Of a DNA stretch of 64,000 bases, positions 10,918-23,071 are shown in pieces. Position 1 is the stretch's first letter; each line of letters opens with the position of its first letter. The stretch comes from Aphelidium insulamus (taxonomy: Eukaryota > Aphelidiomycota > Aphelidea > Aphelidiaceae), in NCBI GenBank assembly GCA_036784855.1, contig JAZDSV010000016.1, positions 1 to 64,000 of the forward strand, read 5' to 3'. Position numbers and translations under genes: made by a program. The notes under the pieces are model-generated. The model had not been told where the DNA came from. It did not search any database and was given only the letters and a program-made list of their open reading frames with translations.

Positions 10918-12178
10918 TCAAAAGCTCATCACAGCACGATGATGTGATGCCAATTCGAGAGCTGTAGTACCAGTGGAATCCTCCAGAGCTTTTTTGGCAC
11001 CATGATGCAACAGTATCGAGACTATTTCAGTATATCCACGCCTGGATGCCTCCATCAACGCGGTTCGTCGCGATGTGCCACCACGAGCGTCAACATCCAC
11101 ATCAGATCTGGCTGCCAAGAGCCGTGCAACAATAGCAGTGTAACCGCTAGCTGCAGCGTAGATCAGCGCCGTCCGTCCAGAAGCGTCGCGATCATTCACG
11201 TTCAAGTCTTGGCGTAAAAGCAAGTACTCCACCGCAGCCAAGTGGCCTTTTGAAGCGGCCGCAATCAGGGCAGTCTGCTTCATTTCATCATCAGCATGAA
11301 CATTTGGACTAAGTCGGATCTGGTGAGCAGAATGGCCACAATGTCCTCGTATCCAAGAGAGGCCGCATAAATAACCGCTGTTTGCCCGTCCACGTCTCGC
11401 GCGTTGACATCCAACTCTGACTTAACCAGCAACGTGGCGACTGTTTCTGTGTGGCCATTGGTTGCGGCCAGCATGAGCGCTGTCTGGCCTTCGCTGTCCC
11501 AGGAGTTGATATTGGCGCCGCAAACGAGCAATTCCATCACCGAATTAGTTAGACCTTTCTCTGCGGCCTGGAGCAGAGCCGTGCGGCCTTGGCTATTGCT
11601 TTTTTCAAGGCTGGCACCATTCGAACAGAGTACATCAATTGCATTCCCACTCTGACCATTGAGCGCCTCCATCAGTGCCGTCTGGCCATCACCGTCAGTT
11701 ACATCCACAGCAGGCTTGTATTGCAAAAGCTTCTCCATGATAGTGCTGTCATCCATTATGGAGGCAATGATTAGGGCAGTTCTGGCATTGGAATCCTTGC
11801 CATCAACGTCGGCACCATGTCTCAACAGTACATCCACAACATCGGCAAACCCACGAGCGACCGCCACACCAAGCGCCGGATCGTGATCAAATTTCAGCGA
11901 GTTGATGTCGAAGGATGATGTGCTGCGGAGCAATTCTTCCAATTCAGTCGCCTTCTCGGCTGTGATCAGTTCGTAGGCCATTGTCTGCCAGAGCAGGTAC
12001 GCGGTCTCGGCGTCTGCCGCCAACTGCAATGCACTCATACCATCATATCTGATGGAGAAAGGGTCGGCTTTGTGCTGTAGTAGAAGCTTCACTATATCCG
12101 TGTAGCCACGAGACGCGGCCAGCATCAGCGCAGTATGGCCCTCGTCGTCGCAGCTCTCGACCTTGAAGCCGCGTTAAC
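10918..12178 (-). pseudogene. Frameshifted, 5'-truncated ankyrin-repeat locus
   Basis: About ten ankyrin repeats are read from 12178 down to 10918, the first visible unit being DDEGHTALMLAASRGYT. Upstream the frame meets a stop with no start codon or signal peptide. Near 11299-11303 the frame changes: TRSDL is followed one frame over by NVHADDEMKQTALIAAA, where the repeat consensus continues. A 1-nt loss or 4-nt gain explains this; an intron would have to remove conserved repeat positions. The repeats resemble those of the neighbouring signal-peptide ankyrin gene, so the pair is probably a tandem duplicate in which this copy has decayed. It could still make a short ankyrin protein from an internal ATG. 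Confidence 0.6.
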
Positions 12179-12520
12179 AGAATATAGCGCAGCTTACTTT
12201 CATCATTTTGTTCGTTTAGAACGAACGAATCGCGACTTTCATCGATTCAAAGGGCAAGCGCGCCTGTTGTGGCCAATCAGATAGGACCTTAATTACAATT
12301 GAAGCAGAGTGAGCAAGGCGCGCTTCATCACAAGCATAAACCAGGGAGGGCGCCCGCCGCTCAAGCGTCGTTAATAACCGAAGAATCGGCAAACTCAACG
12401 TACAATGCCAAACTGAGTTATTAACACTCCACCGTAATTGAGAAGCATTTAACTCAGACTATTGAGATGCTATATTGTTGCCACTAGTTTCAGATTAGTG
12501 CGGTGGCAGAATTGACGACT
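12179..12520. other. Intergenic, contains a CCAAT-type box
   Basis: No gene was recognised. GGCCAATCAG at 12271-12280 is the reverse complement of the CTGATTGG box seen before several genes here, and lies about 100 bases upstream of the ankyrin relic, as if it were that locus's old promoter. Confidence 0.4.
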
Positions 12521-13402
12521 TCACAACTTTGGCGTTTCAGGAATGCGAGAGTACTGCCAACGCTTACGCAGCTTACCAAATGCCAGGTAATGCTTAACAA
12601 CAACTCCGCCGACTACCAGCGCTGACACGGCGAGAGCAACAATACCGGCTATTGCATATTTAGAAATGCCCTTACTCAATTCGGCGGTTTGTGGAGCAGG
12701 CGCAGGCGGCGGCTCAAGAGGCTCCGGGTCGTGTCCATAGTCGCAACTGCACGCAGATACGAAGGGCGAGGGCCGGTAGGGAACAGTGAATGAAGATAGT
12801 TCAATGATGTCGTGCCAGCGGCAGGTGAACTCTTTCACCCTGCGGCAGTGCGTATTACATTCATCTTCCTTTTGTTGGCAGAATTCCTCCAAGCTGTGCG
12901 AGTAGGGCCGACCGGTGCCACGGCTTAAAACCGGCGTAGAAAAATCGAGAACATGCATCAGCTGACCGTCGGGAAAGCAGTACGGCTTTTGGTCGCCAAT
13001 ACGTTCAATTGTTTCGCCATCGAGGGACATATTTCGAAAGTGATATACGGCGAAAACTTTGATACCATCGCATGGCTCGCGCAGGTATTCGGTTGCCAGA
13101 TCGAAAGCTCGTCGTACAACAGGCTCCTAGAAGTCATTGTCAAATTTTCCACCGCTTGGTACGCAAACGGAGTTGGCAGCCGTATGACTCTTGCCCACCA
13201 CGCATACTTTCATGGCGGCAGTTAAATTGCGGGCAAGGCAGGTCTCATCCAGCAAATCCAAAAATCCTTGACACCAACCGGCTCCCGTCGTACCACCCAG
13301 GGCGACCGTCTGAGTGAAGACACCATCGTGTTCCACCATGGAGAATTCTGCAGCCAGCGCCCCACCAAGGCACCACAGCGCCGCCAAGATGGCCAAGGTC
13401 AT
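12521..13402 (-). CDS. Cys-rich type I membrane protein with signal peptide
   Basis: The start at 13402 gives a signal peptide (MTLAILAALWCLGGALA), then an ectodomain with about 15 cysteines including CQQKEDECNTHCRRVKEFTC, a Pro-rich stalk (EPLEPPPAPAPQ), one transmembrane helix (IAGIVALAVSALVVGGVVV) and a short basic tail. The frame contains one TAG at 13127-13129. It is most simply removed by a 36-nt intron, 13127-13162, whose 3' end TGACTTCTAG is a good acceptor and whose donor is GTACCA; a 42-nt alternative starts GTTTGC. Either keeps the frame. With the 36-nt intron the protein has 281 residues. The family is not recognised; it is a plausible receptor or adhesion protein. Confidence 0.65.
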
Positions 13403-14055
13403 TTCGCAGCGTTTTGCGAAAAAAAAATGTTGCCGATCGACTACAAGGCGCTGAGCTAATTTCGTGTGAAAGGCGCTTATCGAGGCGATTGGCCCACTGT
13501 GGAAACTGCTCAACAAGCTATGCAATTTTATACGCAGAATACCAAGTATACATATCTGTTTAAGTATACATAGCAGCGTGATGGATTTGGTGGCGGCCGA
13601 GTACAGTGGCAGACTACAATCTTCATATACCAGTTCCACAGTATCCGCTCCGCAAAATCCCGCGGGAATCCGAAATAGAGAGGGACCGGTAGCCCTGCAA
13701 ACTCTCACATTGTCTTGCTGGGATACTTTTTTCCATTGATGAGAAGGAGACGGTACCCGTAGCCATTTCCACCATCGCACCCACTACATCGTTGACTCTG
13801 AATCGACACGCATTCATGCGTATTTTCCAAGGTATTGGTGTTGCCGTGAGCTGGATTCTCAAGCGAGATTTTGATTTTGACTCAGTGAATATGCTGTAGG
13901 CCAGTTATGGCGAGACGCTGCACACAATTGCTACAACCCCTTGCCCATGTAGCTTGTCCATTGCCTATGTACTCCCAGAACATTGCCTTGTGACGTAATG
14001 ACCACAGCTGTCCATAAGTCAGTTTTGCAGATGCTTTCGGCACTTCAACAATCAG
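13403..14055. other. Divergent intergenic region, no gene seen
   Basis: This separates the starts of the Cys-rich membrane protein and the XRN-type gene. A GATTGG element lies near 13485. No coding frame with recognisable content was found. Confidence 0.4.
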
Positions 14056-16129
14056 ATGGGCATCGCGGGCTATCACAAATGGCTGCGTGGAGAATTTCCC
14101 GGCGCCTTTATCGCGCTGCGTGACACTCCGCTGGCAAGCAGGTACCGTGGTACAGCTATATTGCTGTAGTGGACTATTGATCATGGCTTGCAGGTGGCAG
14201 AGCAACGGCGTCGAGTATGTGTACGTGGACAGCAACGCGCTTCTTTACCTGCACGGCAAGTCGCGCTCCTACCGACAATGTGCCTCGCGGCTCTTTGCTT
14301 TCCTGCGCCGCGCATTTGGCGGCACTACAGCTCATGTGAATGGCGGTGGTGAGGAGGTACCAGCCTCGGCGCCCCTAGTGCGTCCGCGGCGAATCCTGTT
14401 CTTTGGGGTGGATGGCAGCGCGCCGTGGGCAAAGTTTTACGTGCAGCGCGTGCGCAGAGAGCTCGCCATCAAGACCGAGGACAGGAAGAACAGGCAGAGT
14501 GGCACCGCTGGCAGCAGCAAGGCTAAACGTTGTCCGCACCCGCTAGAGTTCACACCCGGCACGGCCATGATGAGCGCGTATGTACGGCGCCACGATGTAA
14601 AGTCCTATCGATGTAATTCGCGCAGTTTCTCAAAGTGGCTCAATTTCTACGCGTGCCAGCATCTACTGCGCACTCGTGACCCGCGGCTCTCTGTGGTTGT
14701 CAGCGGCGTGGAGACTGCCGGCGAGGGCGAGCACAAGATTCAACAGCACCGGCTAGCAAACAGTACGCGGCTGCGGGACGGCGACGAGACGGTCATTGTG
14801 GGCGCCGATGCCGATCTGTTCCTTCAACTGTTTCTCAGTGATCAATTGGCGGGCAAGGCGTACTTTCTGCAGTTTGAAAGCAGGCATTCTGCGGTGCCGC
14901 TTGACGTGTTTTGCCTCAGCTCATTCAAACAGTGCATGCACGATCGGCTTTTAGCTGAAGGCATTATAAAGTGCGATTCTGACCACGCGGAAGCCACAGT
15001 GCGACGAGTGATGCATGATTTCGCATTTATCTCGTTGCTGCTGGGGAACGACTACTTGCCACGGTTGAGGGGTGCTAGTGTGCAGCAGTTGTGGTCCAAC
15101 TATCTGGCTATATTGAAGCTTGCTGGCAAGATACCCACTGACCGACGGTACTTGTACGACAAGGCCACTAATTCCATCAATGTATCATACTTTGAGGTGT
15201 TGCTTCAACGAGTGCTCTCCACCCTCGCCCAGCCGATCCCAGACTTTCCCGACGCTGTCTCGGTAGAGGCTGATCTGGACGTTGAGGCAAACTCGGTGTC
15301 TGACGTGGAATCTTGCGTGCATGAAACTGCCGCTGAGAGTGGCGCCGAGTCCGACAGTGATGCCGATTCCCTTGGCGATGGCATCAGCAGTGACGACGAC
15401 GAGAATATTGACAATGATGTTTACATCAAGAAAGAGGAATCACCTTCGAGTACCGAGATTGCATACGATTCATCGCAATTCCTCACACATCGTCTGGCCG
15501 AAACGAAATGTATCATCAAACCGGATCCGGCGCTGTACTTGAAGGGCCTGTCTTGGACGATGCATTTGCTAGCCAGCGGGACACCCGCTGACTGGGCATA
15601 TGAGTATGCACCGCGACGGGCATGCAGCCTCCCCGATCTGGTGCAGCACCTGGCCACAGTTCGAAACCCGTCAGGGAATGTGTTTACAAGACCATATATC
15701 TACGGCGTGGGCTGTGCCGCCGAGTGGTGCGATGTCAAGGCCTTGCTGATACCTCCGGGAGTTAATGTTGGTAGCGGGCTGCCGGAACCCACATCAGGCG
15801 AATCTAAGCTGAGCGAGCGAATCGCTGGCAGCCTCGTGGATCGAGTGGTGGCGGCAATAGCTGCCAATAATTTCTCCATGTACCGGATATACTTGCAAAT
15901 GCGCAGGGACGTGGATTTGCCCATCACGCCGGGCACACATCCCGTTGCCGTTTGGAATTTCCAGTACGGACCTGCTGCCCAGGACTATGAGTTGCCATTA
16001 CTTAGCTTTGGGGATGGCAAGAAGGATTTTGAGCTTCATGTTGGGAGGAACGTCAGTTTGAGGCTGCAGCGGGTCACGCTCACTCCGGAGCGGAGAACGA
16101 CCGGCTTAAGGCCACGGTGGAAAAGCTAG
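14056..16129 (+). CDS. XRN-type 5'-3' exoribonuclease, short divergent member
   Basis: Exon 14056-14141 supplies the conserved N-terminus MGIAGYHKWLRGEFPG; a 52-nt intron leads to exon 14194-16129, for 673 residues. Active-site blocks are present: EYVYVDSNALLY (family YLDMNGIIH), FFGVDGSAPWAKFYVQRVRRE (DGVAPRAKMNQQRxRR), SGVETAGEGEHKIQQH (SGPExPGEGEHKIM), VGADADLFLQLFL and FISLLLGNDYLPRL. The second conserved block YLKGLSWTMHLLASGTPADW matches the family's YxEGLxWVLxYYYxG region. It would degrade 5'-monophosphate RNA. It is much shorter than Xrn1 and has an acidic Asp/Glu-rich insert around residues 395-450 between the conserved segments. Xrn2/Rat1 would be nuclear and Xrn1 cytoplasmic; neither assignment is safe. 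Confidence 0.85.
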
Positions 16130-16191
16130 ATGTAAACATTTGTCAATATTCAAGACTGCAGTTTAACAACAGTTCAATATATAAACAACAT

Positions 16192-18230
16192 TTACGACGC
16201 CTTGCTCAGTTTAACAATGAGCGATCGCCACGACTGCCACGCCTGCACCTCTATCCACTGTACCACCTGACGCATACTGAACTGGGGCTCGTGCGACACC
16301 GGGTGCCGCCCCGTCACCCCAACATCATCCAAGTCCCCGTCGCTGTCGGAGAAATCCAGCATTCCACCCCGGCTACCATTCATGATGACCATGGAATGCT
16401 TGATGCCGAGAGCATTCGACAGGTACATGAAGCACGGATTCCAGTACCCGATGTTGGATAATTCCAACAGTTGTGACGGTGGCCGTCTCGGCAAGAATAC
16501 CATGTTACCCAACCCGGCTCCGTGCGGGCCGATCAGTAGTGCGGCGCCCCCAACCGCAGCTATTGTAGTCGCCAGTGACTCGTTTCCGTACAAAACCGTC
16601 AGGCTGAACATGGCGCCGTTGTTCATGGATTGTTGAATCAAAGCATTTGACGAGTGGTCAGGTATGGAAGCTTCGAGAAGGGTTTTGTGTTCTCGGCTCG
16701 GCTGCACCGGTCTGGAGCTAAAGTACGACCGGGTCGCAGAAAAGGGCGGGGTTCTGTTTTCCGCAGCAATGGATTGCCGCAGTGAGAGTTGCATCGGTGA
16801 CGACAAAGAATCGTTCAGCTGAAGCGCCTGTCGAAGAGAGTCGATGAATTCATTTTCCGAGGACAGGTGTCGACGCGGCGCTGAGAGAAGCCGACTGCAG
16901 TACACGATTTTGATGAGCGGCAGCATGTCGGAAACATTGTCTTCATGGCCCAGAGATTCATTGAATCTCTGCTGCACCTGTTGCATATTCATCCTAGAAT
17001 CTGCAGAAAAATAAAAGCCGTCTGGGGGCTCGCTCTTGAATAATCTCGCTGGCAAATCTCTCGTCCATTCTTGCTGCAACTGTGTCCATACACTTGCGGC
17101 CGAATGTAAGCAGCGCTGAGAAAGCGGCACAATTACCGAGTCGTTGATGGCTATCAGCTGTTTCGGGTCGGACAGTTCGATAAATTGCAAGTCTTGCACA
17201 TCAATGCCCACAAGCGGTCCTAGCTGGAGGGCGATCGCTCTGGAGCGCACAAGTATCGGAATATCAGGATGTCGTTGGACTATGGACCGTACGGCCAAAA
17301 AGCGCGGCACCATTTCCACCAAGAAATGATAGTAATTATCACCGTAAAGATGTACGAGATTAATGGCACGATCCATTGTAGTCACTCTGATATCGGGGTC
17401 ATCCCGCAGGTAAAGAGCCGGTCCGCCGTGATCATTATCGGTGATGTCCTGTCTATTAAGATATAGACATGGAATAAATACTGCATATGTACCTGGCAAC
17501 CCCCATGAAGCCATTGGACTGTGTCGCTAAACACCTGTCCAACGTGATTGACAAAGAGCCGTGGCCGCGCCGCAACGCTAACGACATCGCTTTGCCACGG
17601 CAGAGAGGCGCGAGTGTATACCAGCTCGCGAAACTTTTTGCCCCGCAGATCTTGCGGCGGCTTAAACGGCAGGTCCGCAACTTGTTCCAACCCTCGATTC
17701 CGGCAATAATGAACCTGAGACATGGCCCCGGTGCATGGCGAAAAGTTGGGACATTCTGGTTGAACTGAAGCGCCGGCGGGCAGCGGACACAGATCATCGT
17801 TACCGATAATGCTAATGTCGTACCATGGCTTTAGCCTCTGTTTCCGCAATGCGCCCAAATCCACGTCGGCGTGAATGCGATGATCATCGGGCGGCATTGA
17901 AGTGTCGCGTGCCAGCACCTCAGATGGCTGTCCGTCATGCCGTCCATCAGTATTATTGTCAGCCGCTGTCGAAGGTTGTGCATCAGTGCCAGGCGGGGCG
18001 GGATCACTACTCGAGTCGAAGGTCACCTTGACGTGGACCACCTCGCTGCGCATCGAACCAGACTCGCCGCCCAATACGCCCGTTGATCTATCCCATATGG
18101 GCAGCCGCGACGTTTGCAGCAGTGCCACCAGCGTGATGAAGCAGAACAGCGACAGAACACAAGTGCAGCCCACATAGACCTTGCGGACAAACAGGCGGAA
18201 TGTCCGCGATGTGGGCGGCCACTTCAGCAT
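16192..18230 (-). CDS. GT61-family (DUF563) type II membrane glycosyltransferase, EOGT/POMGNT2-like
   Basis: Two exons (17493-18230 and 16192-17448, intron 44 nt) give 664 residues from the ATG at 18230; an ATG at 18284 would add 18 residues. A short cytosolic stretch, a single transmembrane anchor (VGCTCVLSLFCFITLVALL) and a Ser/Thr/Pro stem precede the catalytic domain. GT61 hallmarks are HLYGDNYYHFLVEMVPRFL and GPHGAGLGNMVFLPR near the C-terminus. Animal relatives add GlcNAc to O-linked sites (EOGT, POMGNT2), and plant relatives transfer xylose or arabinose. Donor and acceptor here are not predictable. Golgi or ER lumenal location is inferred from the topology. The 3' end converges tightly on the XRN-type gene (62 bases). 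Confidence 0.85.
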
Positions 18231-18675
18231 GACAGCAGGAACGGGTGGCCGTGTGTGTGTATGCAGCCGCGGGGGTGCTAGCAACGTGTGTGTGACTCAA
18301 CCAGCGGCGACCAATTACGGCTGCGATGTGGTCGACGTATTGTCGCGTCGATCGCACCAGTGTTTCACCACGTGCGTGTTGATGGGGGATTGCGTGGATT
18401 GCATGGCGATTGTGCACTGCATTTTAAATTAAATTGTAAATATGTACATATGTATTACATACTATATATAATACATATATAATACATATAATACATACTC
18501 CATGCAATTATTGTACTGCTCTCACATTGTGTCTGCACACACTTTTTTTGTTGAAAATACGAAAATACATATCTGTGCGATATTTCCATATGTATATTCT
18601 GCAATACAATGTATATCCTACATCTGCTTGAAAAAATATACAAAACCGGTGTTTCACAATTAAGTCTCTGCTGTA
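18231..18675. other. Divergent glycosyltransferase promoter region with TATA-rich repeats
   Basis: This lies between the start codons of the GT61 and MGAT1-like genes, which point away from each other. It is AT-rich with repeated ATACATA/TATATAA units at about 18435-18500. No coding content was recognised. Confidence 0.4.
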
Positions 18676-20537
18676 ATGAATCGCGGACTCCGGGCATGGC
18701 AGGCTGCCATGTGCCTGGTGCTGCTGTACACCATCATATTCCTCATACCGAATGGATACCCGCCTATCGCGCCCACTTCCGAGCCGGCTGACACTGTTTT
18801 TGACCCGGTCAAGCCAGTCTCCTCACTGTCCAAGACATTCGATATTCTCGACGGACTGGATAGTGAGTGTTGTTTTGGCGCAATATGGCCTTTCTGACCG
18901 GGCAGAAGTGCTGGATATCCATGACAATGAGTTGCGTCCACTTTTGTCAGTTGCAGAGATGCCATCGCGGAAGGTGACTTTGCTGCAAGCATCCCGCTCT
19001 GTGTCTGATGGCCATACTGCCGTCCTGATGCTTGCGTGCAACCGGCGTTCTGTTACCCGCGCGCTAGACAATCTATTCAAGTACTAAAGGACTGTTTTGC
19101 ACTGGTGGATGCACAAGTTTATGTTATGTGCAGGTGGAAACCGCAAGACAGGTTCCCAGTGGTGGTTAGCCAGGATTGTGATCATGAAGACACGTCCAAT
19201 GCCATCAACGCGTATGCAGACCGCCTCATTCACATGAAGGTATGCTGTACTTGCATTGAAGTAGTTATTTACCGCCACGCAGCAACCTGATCATTCTGAA
19301 CCGGTTACTGCGCCTGGTTGGTACCATATGTATAGCTTGATATTACCCGTGACTTTGTAGGACACATACAATTTGTCAACTACTACAAGATATCGCGGCA
19401 CTACAAATGGGCACTGCATCAAGTTTTCGACTTACTGCAGTTTGACCAAGTCATTATCCTGGAGGGTAATATCATTGCAATTGTATGAATAATTTTCTCT
19501 ACATCTCGTAGATGATATGGAAATATCCCCCGATTTCTTTGACTATTTTACGGCATTCACTCCACTCTTACAACGCGACCCCACACTGCTTTGCGTAAGC
19601 GCCTGGAATGACAATGGACAGTCAGTTCACGTGGAAGACAGCGGTCTCTTCTACCGTATGTTATTTGCTTATGTGCATTAATCTCGCGATCATGATCTGC
19701 ATTAGGAAGTGATTTCTTTCCTGGACTGGGCTGGATGCTCACATCACGACTTTGGCAAGAACTCTCGCCCAAGTGGCCCGGTGCATTCTGGGATGACTGG
19801 CTTCGCGATCCATCACAGCGGAAAGCTAGGTGCGTACACATGTACAACTATACCGGACATGTAGGTCCTACTTGTCACTAATATTCTAGGGCTTGCATCA
19901 GGCCAGAAATATCGCGAACGCTCAACTTTGGCAAGCAAGGTGTCAGCCAGGGACAGTACTTTGACGATCACATTGCCACAGTGGTGCTGAGCTCCGAACC
20001 GTTCAAGTCATTTCCTGATGCTGATGCTTCAGGCGACACGAGACAAATGCTTGATGTTGACTCATTTTCCAAACCTACATACGATCAAAAGTACTTGCAC
20101 CAGGTATGCCAAGCGAGATGGTCATTCTGTCTCTTATATCCCAGGTGTACAATTTGTCAACGTTGACGACATCAGCGGAATTGAAGCAGATGGTGGATGG
20201 CTCGACGCCTGAACAAAACAAACTCTACGCCAAGCGTTTGAAGGAGCCGAAACATCCTCCCGGATGGAGGTCCCAACTCGCCATCAATACTGTTGAGTAC
20301 TGCGGCAAGCTGTGCAAGCGACGATACCGCATTGAGTACACACTGGGTGGCACGGCAGATCAAGATCGGTACCGTGAACTGGTGGCACTGTTGGCCGAGT
20401 GGGGACTGATGGATGATGTGCGCGGTGGCGTGGCACGCGGGATGTACCTCGACATTGTGTGTTTCAAGAGCAAGCTCAAGCACGCATTAATTACAGAATA
20501 CGTAGCCATCTGCATGGCACCATCGTGGAATAGATGA
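18676..20537 (+). CDS. MGAT1: Alpha-1,3-mannosyl-glycoprotein 2-beta-N-acetylglucosaminyltransferase (GnT-I)
   Basis: Nine exons (18676-18862, 18906-19080, 19134-19239, 19283-19316, 19361-19465, 19512-19655, 19706-19829, 19890-20103, 20145-20537) join in phase to 493 residues, near the usual 445. A type II anchor ([14 protein letters not shown]) is followed by GT13 blocks: [41 protein letters not shown], the metal-binding [41 protein letters not shown] and CIRPEISRT. GnT-I adds the first GlcNAc to Man5 N-glycans in the medial Golgi, opening complex and hybrid glycan synthesis. Its presence implies animal- or plant-like N-glycan maturation in this organism. One exon is only 34 nt. Confidence 0.95.
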
Positions 20538-20795
20538 TGACTGTAAGAAAAAGAAGAAGAAGAAAATATATCTTTGTATATTGCACAAATCATGCACGCA
20601 AGCTCAAGTCAGTCATTGATCACGTCGGAGTGACTGTGCGGCAATTGATTGTGTCGCGCGTGCCATTGCGCTCGTTGTTGCTCTTTCACACTCGACGGCG
20701 CTCATTCGACAGCGGCATCCACCGATACGCCCACAGACACACACACCCGCTGCGCATCTGCGCTTGTACTCGTATACTCTCACTCAACACTCAAC

Positions 20796-20829
20796 ACACA
20801 CACACACACCTCACACACACTCACACACC
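20796..20829 (+). repeat. CA-rich tract before the TTC5 start
   Basis: CACACA runs broken by T lie directly before GTTAAATGG, which contains the start codon at 20836, like the tracts before 6097 and 30942. Confidence 0.85.
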
Positions 20830-20835
20830 CGTTAA

Positions 20836-22730
20836 ATGGGCGGGACCAACGATCCCATAGTGGACTTTGACGCTGCTGGAGCAGAGCTTCTGCGCGCCGT
20901 CCAGCAAGTCTATCACTTTCGCAACCACTACTTTGCCGATATGGACCACACGGGCACCACCGCCAGCTCCCCCGCCGGCAATGCCGAACAGGTGGCGTCG
21001 ATGTTGGCTGCCAAACGGTCCGCGGTGGCTGAGCGCATCGATGCCGTGGACGCGCAGATCATGCAGGTGTACTGCGCGTGCCGCAAGAAGAAGCGGCGAG
21101 CCAACGGCGCGGCAGATACGGCCCCGTCATCCTCTGCTACAACCGCGGACAGCAACAGCAGCTCTGGCGGAAGCAGTGGCACTGGCGGCGGTGGAATGGC
21201 TGGCAGTTCATCCACGGACACCTCGACGGCGCCCCCGTCCGACTCTGCAGCACAACCCGCTGGGCCGTCCACCTCGCCGCCCGCTGATGGACGCTTGGAC
21301 GGTCGTCTTGCTTTGAAGCATAAGGCGCGGTACTTTTTCCTGCGCGGATTCCTACACAACTGTCAACCAGAACATTCCGCACACGCTGAGCGCTGGTTGG
21401 AAAAATCGCTGAAACAAGAGCCGAGGTTTGCTGGTTGCTCGTACTGACTGTATATTCATGATGCTGAGATGTTGATGTGCTGCAGATGTGCGCCTGCATG
21501 GAACAGCCTGGGCGAGAGTTACTGGAAACGCGGCGATATGGAGAATGCGCGCATATGTTTCGAGTCGGCGTTAAAGTACGAACGGGAAAATAGCGAGGCT
21601 ATGCGCAGGCTATCAATTGTGTTGCGGCAGCTGGGCAGCAGTAAGATGGATGCTATTAAGGTGTAATAATCTCTCATCACTGGTTGCAGCCCGGGAAGAG
21701 AAGCGCGACCTGGTGGAGCAGAGCATACAGCTTGGACACGATGCAGTCAAAGTAGATGCGGCAGATGGCGAATCGTGGTGTACGTAATTCTGTAAACTTA
21801 CAAAAATTAGTTATTTTTATTTAATAATGTTTGTGTCGTTTGCTCACGTTGTAGTTGTGGTTGGTAACGCGTACTTGAAACGGTTCTTTGACTTCACGCA
21901 CGACATGCACGATATCAAGAAGGCGCTGAATGCTTATAATGTGTCCATCAAAGACACGCGGTGTCGGTGGAATGCCGACATTTACTACTCCCGAGCTGTG
22001 CTGCACGAATATCTGGAGAACTTTTCCAGTGCCGTTCGCGATTACCAACAAGCCGCCCAGCTGGATCCCTCCCTTCTGGCCGACGTCAAGAACTCACTGG
22101 ATGGCATTTATGGCCACGTCGTACAAACTGCCACACTTATCGCACAGCGGGTAATATACAGTGTCCTATATTGATTTTCCACGTACTCACCATGCATAGG
22201 CAAATTGGAAGGCGAAGCGGCTAGAAAATTCGGCTTCGAGTATACGGGGAAAGTGCTCGGCATCAATGAGCCGGCTAGTGGTCAAAACACTTTCACAACT
22301 CACCGATGACACTACAAGCATGGACAGCATGATCTTTGGCAAGGTGTTAATGGAGGTGCAGCCACATCGGCCCAGCACAATAAGAAGGTCGTGGCTTGCT
22401 ATCGCACCAGATGAACAAATATTTGAGATCAGCGTGTACAATCTCGCCCCTGGAGCCAGCATAATGTCCAGCGGCGATGAGATTGTCATTGCACAGCCGC
22501 ACCCCAAACGGATTCACTTGTCCGCGGACTATGGTTCATACGTATGTGTGCCGTTGAATGTTATACCACCTGATTACTCACCGACTTCACAGACAAATGT
22601 GGATCACTTGGAGCCGTTTCAGAGTGTACGGGTAGAGAATCCACTCACGCTCAGTATTGAGGGAATAGCACCGCGGCCCGATATGCTTGCCAGTGTTGGC
22701 ATGCATGTTTCAGCGCGTACCGAAGCCTGA
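20836..22730 (+). CDS. TTC5: TTC5/Strap: TPR protein with C-terminal OB fold
   Basis: Exons 20836-21425, 21486-21640, 21690-21779, 21855-22150 and 22200-22730 give up to 553 residues. A further 51-nt intron (22542-22592, GTATGT...CACAG, frame-neutral) is likely. TPR units AWNSLGESYWKRGDMENARICFESAL, ESWFVVGNAYLKRFF and DIYYSRAVLHEYLENFSSAVRDY match TTC5 order (each quoted here in overlapping parts only). The C-terminal block IFGKVLMEVQP to FQSVRVENPLTLSIEG corresponds to the Strap OB fold. TTC5 is a stress cofactor for p300/JMY and also recognises nascent tubulin on ribosomes for tubulin mRNA decay. It differs from animal TTC5 by a Ser/Gly/Pro-rich insert at residues about 90-160. Confidence 0.85.
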
Positions 22731-23071
22731 GTTTGCGTGACCGATTGCCAGACAGAAATATATATACATTCTAGGTCTAGACGGCTGTGCACTTCATACT
22801 TGTATATCCACTTCATGGAGTGTAGATTAGTACGAGGAGCTTCATGGCCAGTGGTCCATGTTATAAACACTTCACAGTATGACATCATTTGTAGCTATTC
22901 AATCGCCAAATTAAGCGGAGAAAGGGAGCAATCTGATTGGCTGACAGATATACTTTTCGATTCCCCTGAAAGAGGCACCGCCCGCACAATCGCGAGACGG
23001 ATCGGCACGCACCGCATACAACTTCTCATACAGACACTGCGCGCGCGCACTACAAGCACCGACACCAGAAA
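22731..23071 (+). promoter_or_regulatory. Promoter region of the KNH-like gene with CTGATTGGCTG box
   Basis: CTGATTGGCTG at 22933-22943, an inverted CCAAT box with palindromic flanks, lies about 128 bases before the next ATG. The rest of the interval has no coding content. Confidence 0.5.

Noticed and set aside
20928-21359. Minus-strand open frame opposite TTC5
   Set aside because: It is antisense to TTC5 exon 1 low-complexity sequence; GC-rich coding regions here often leave open antisense frames.
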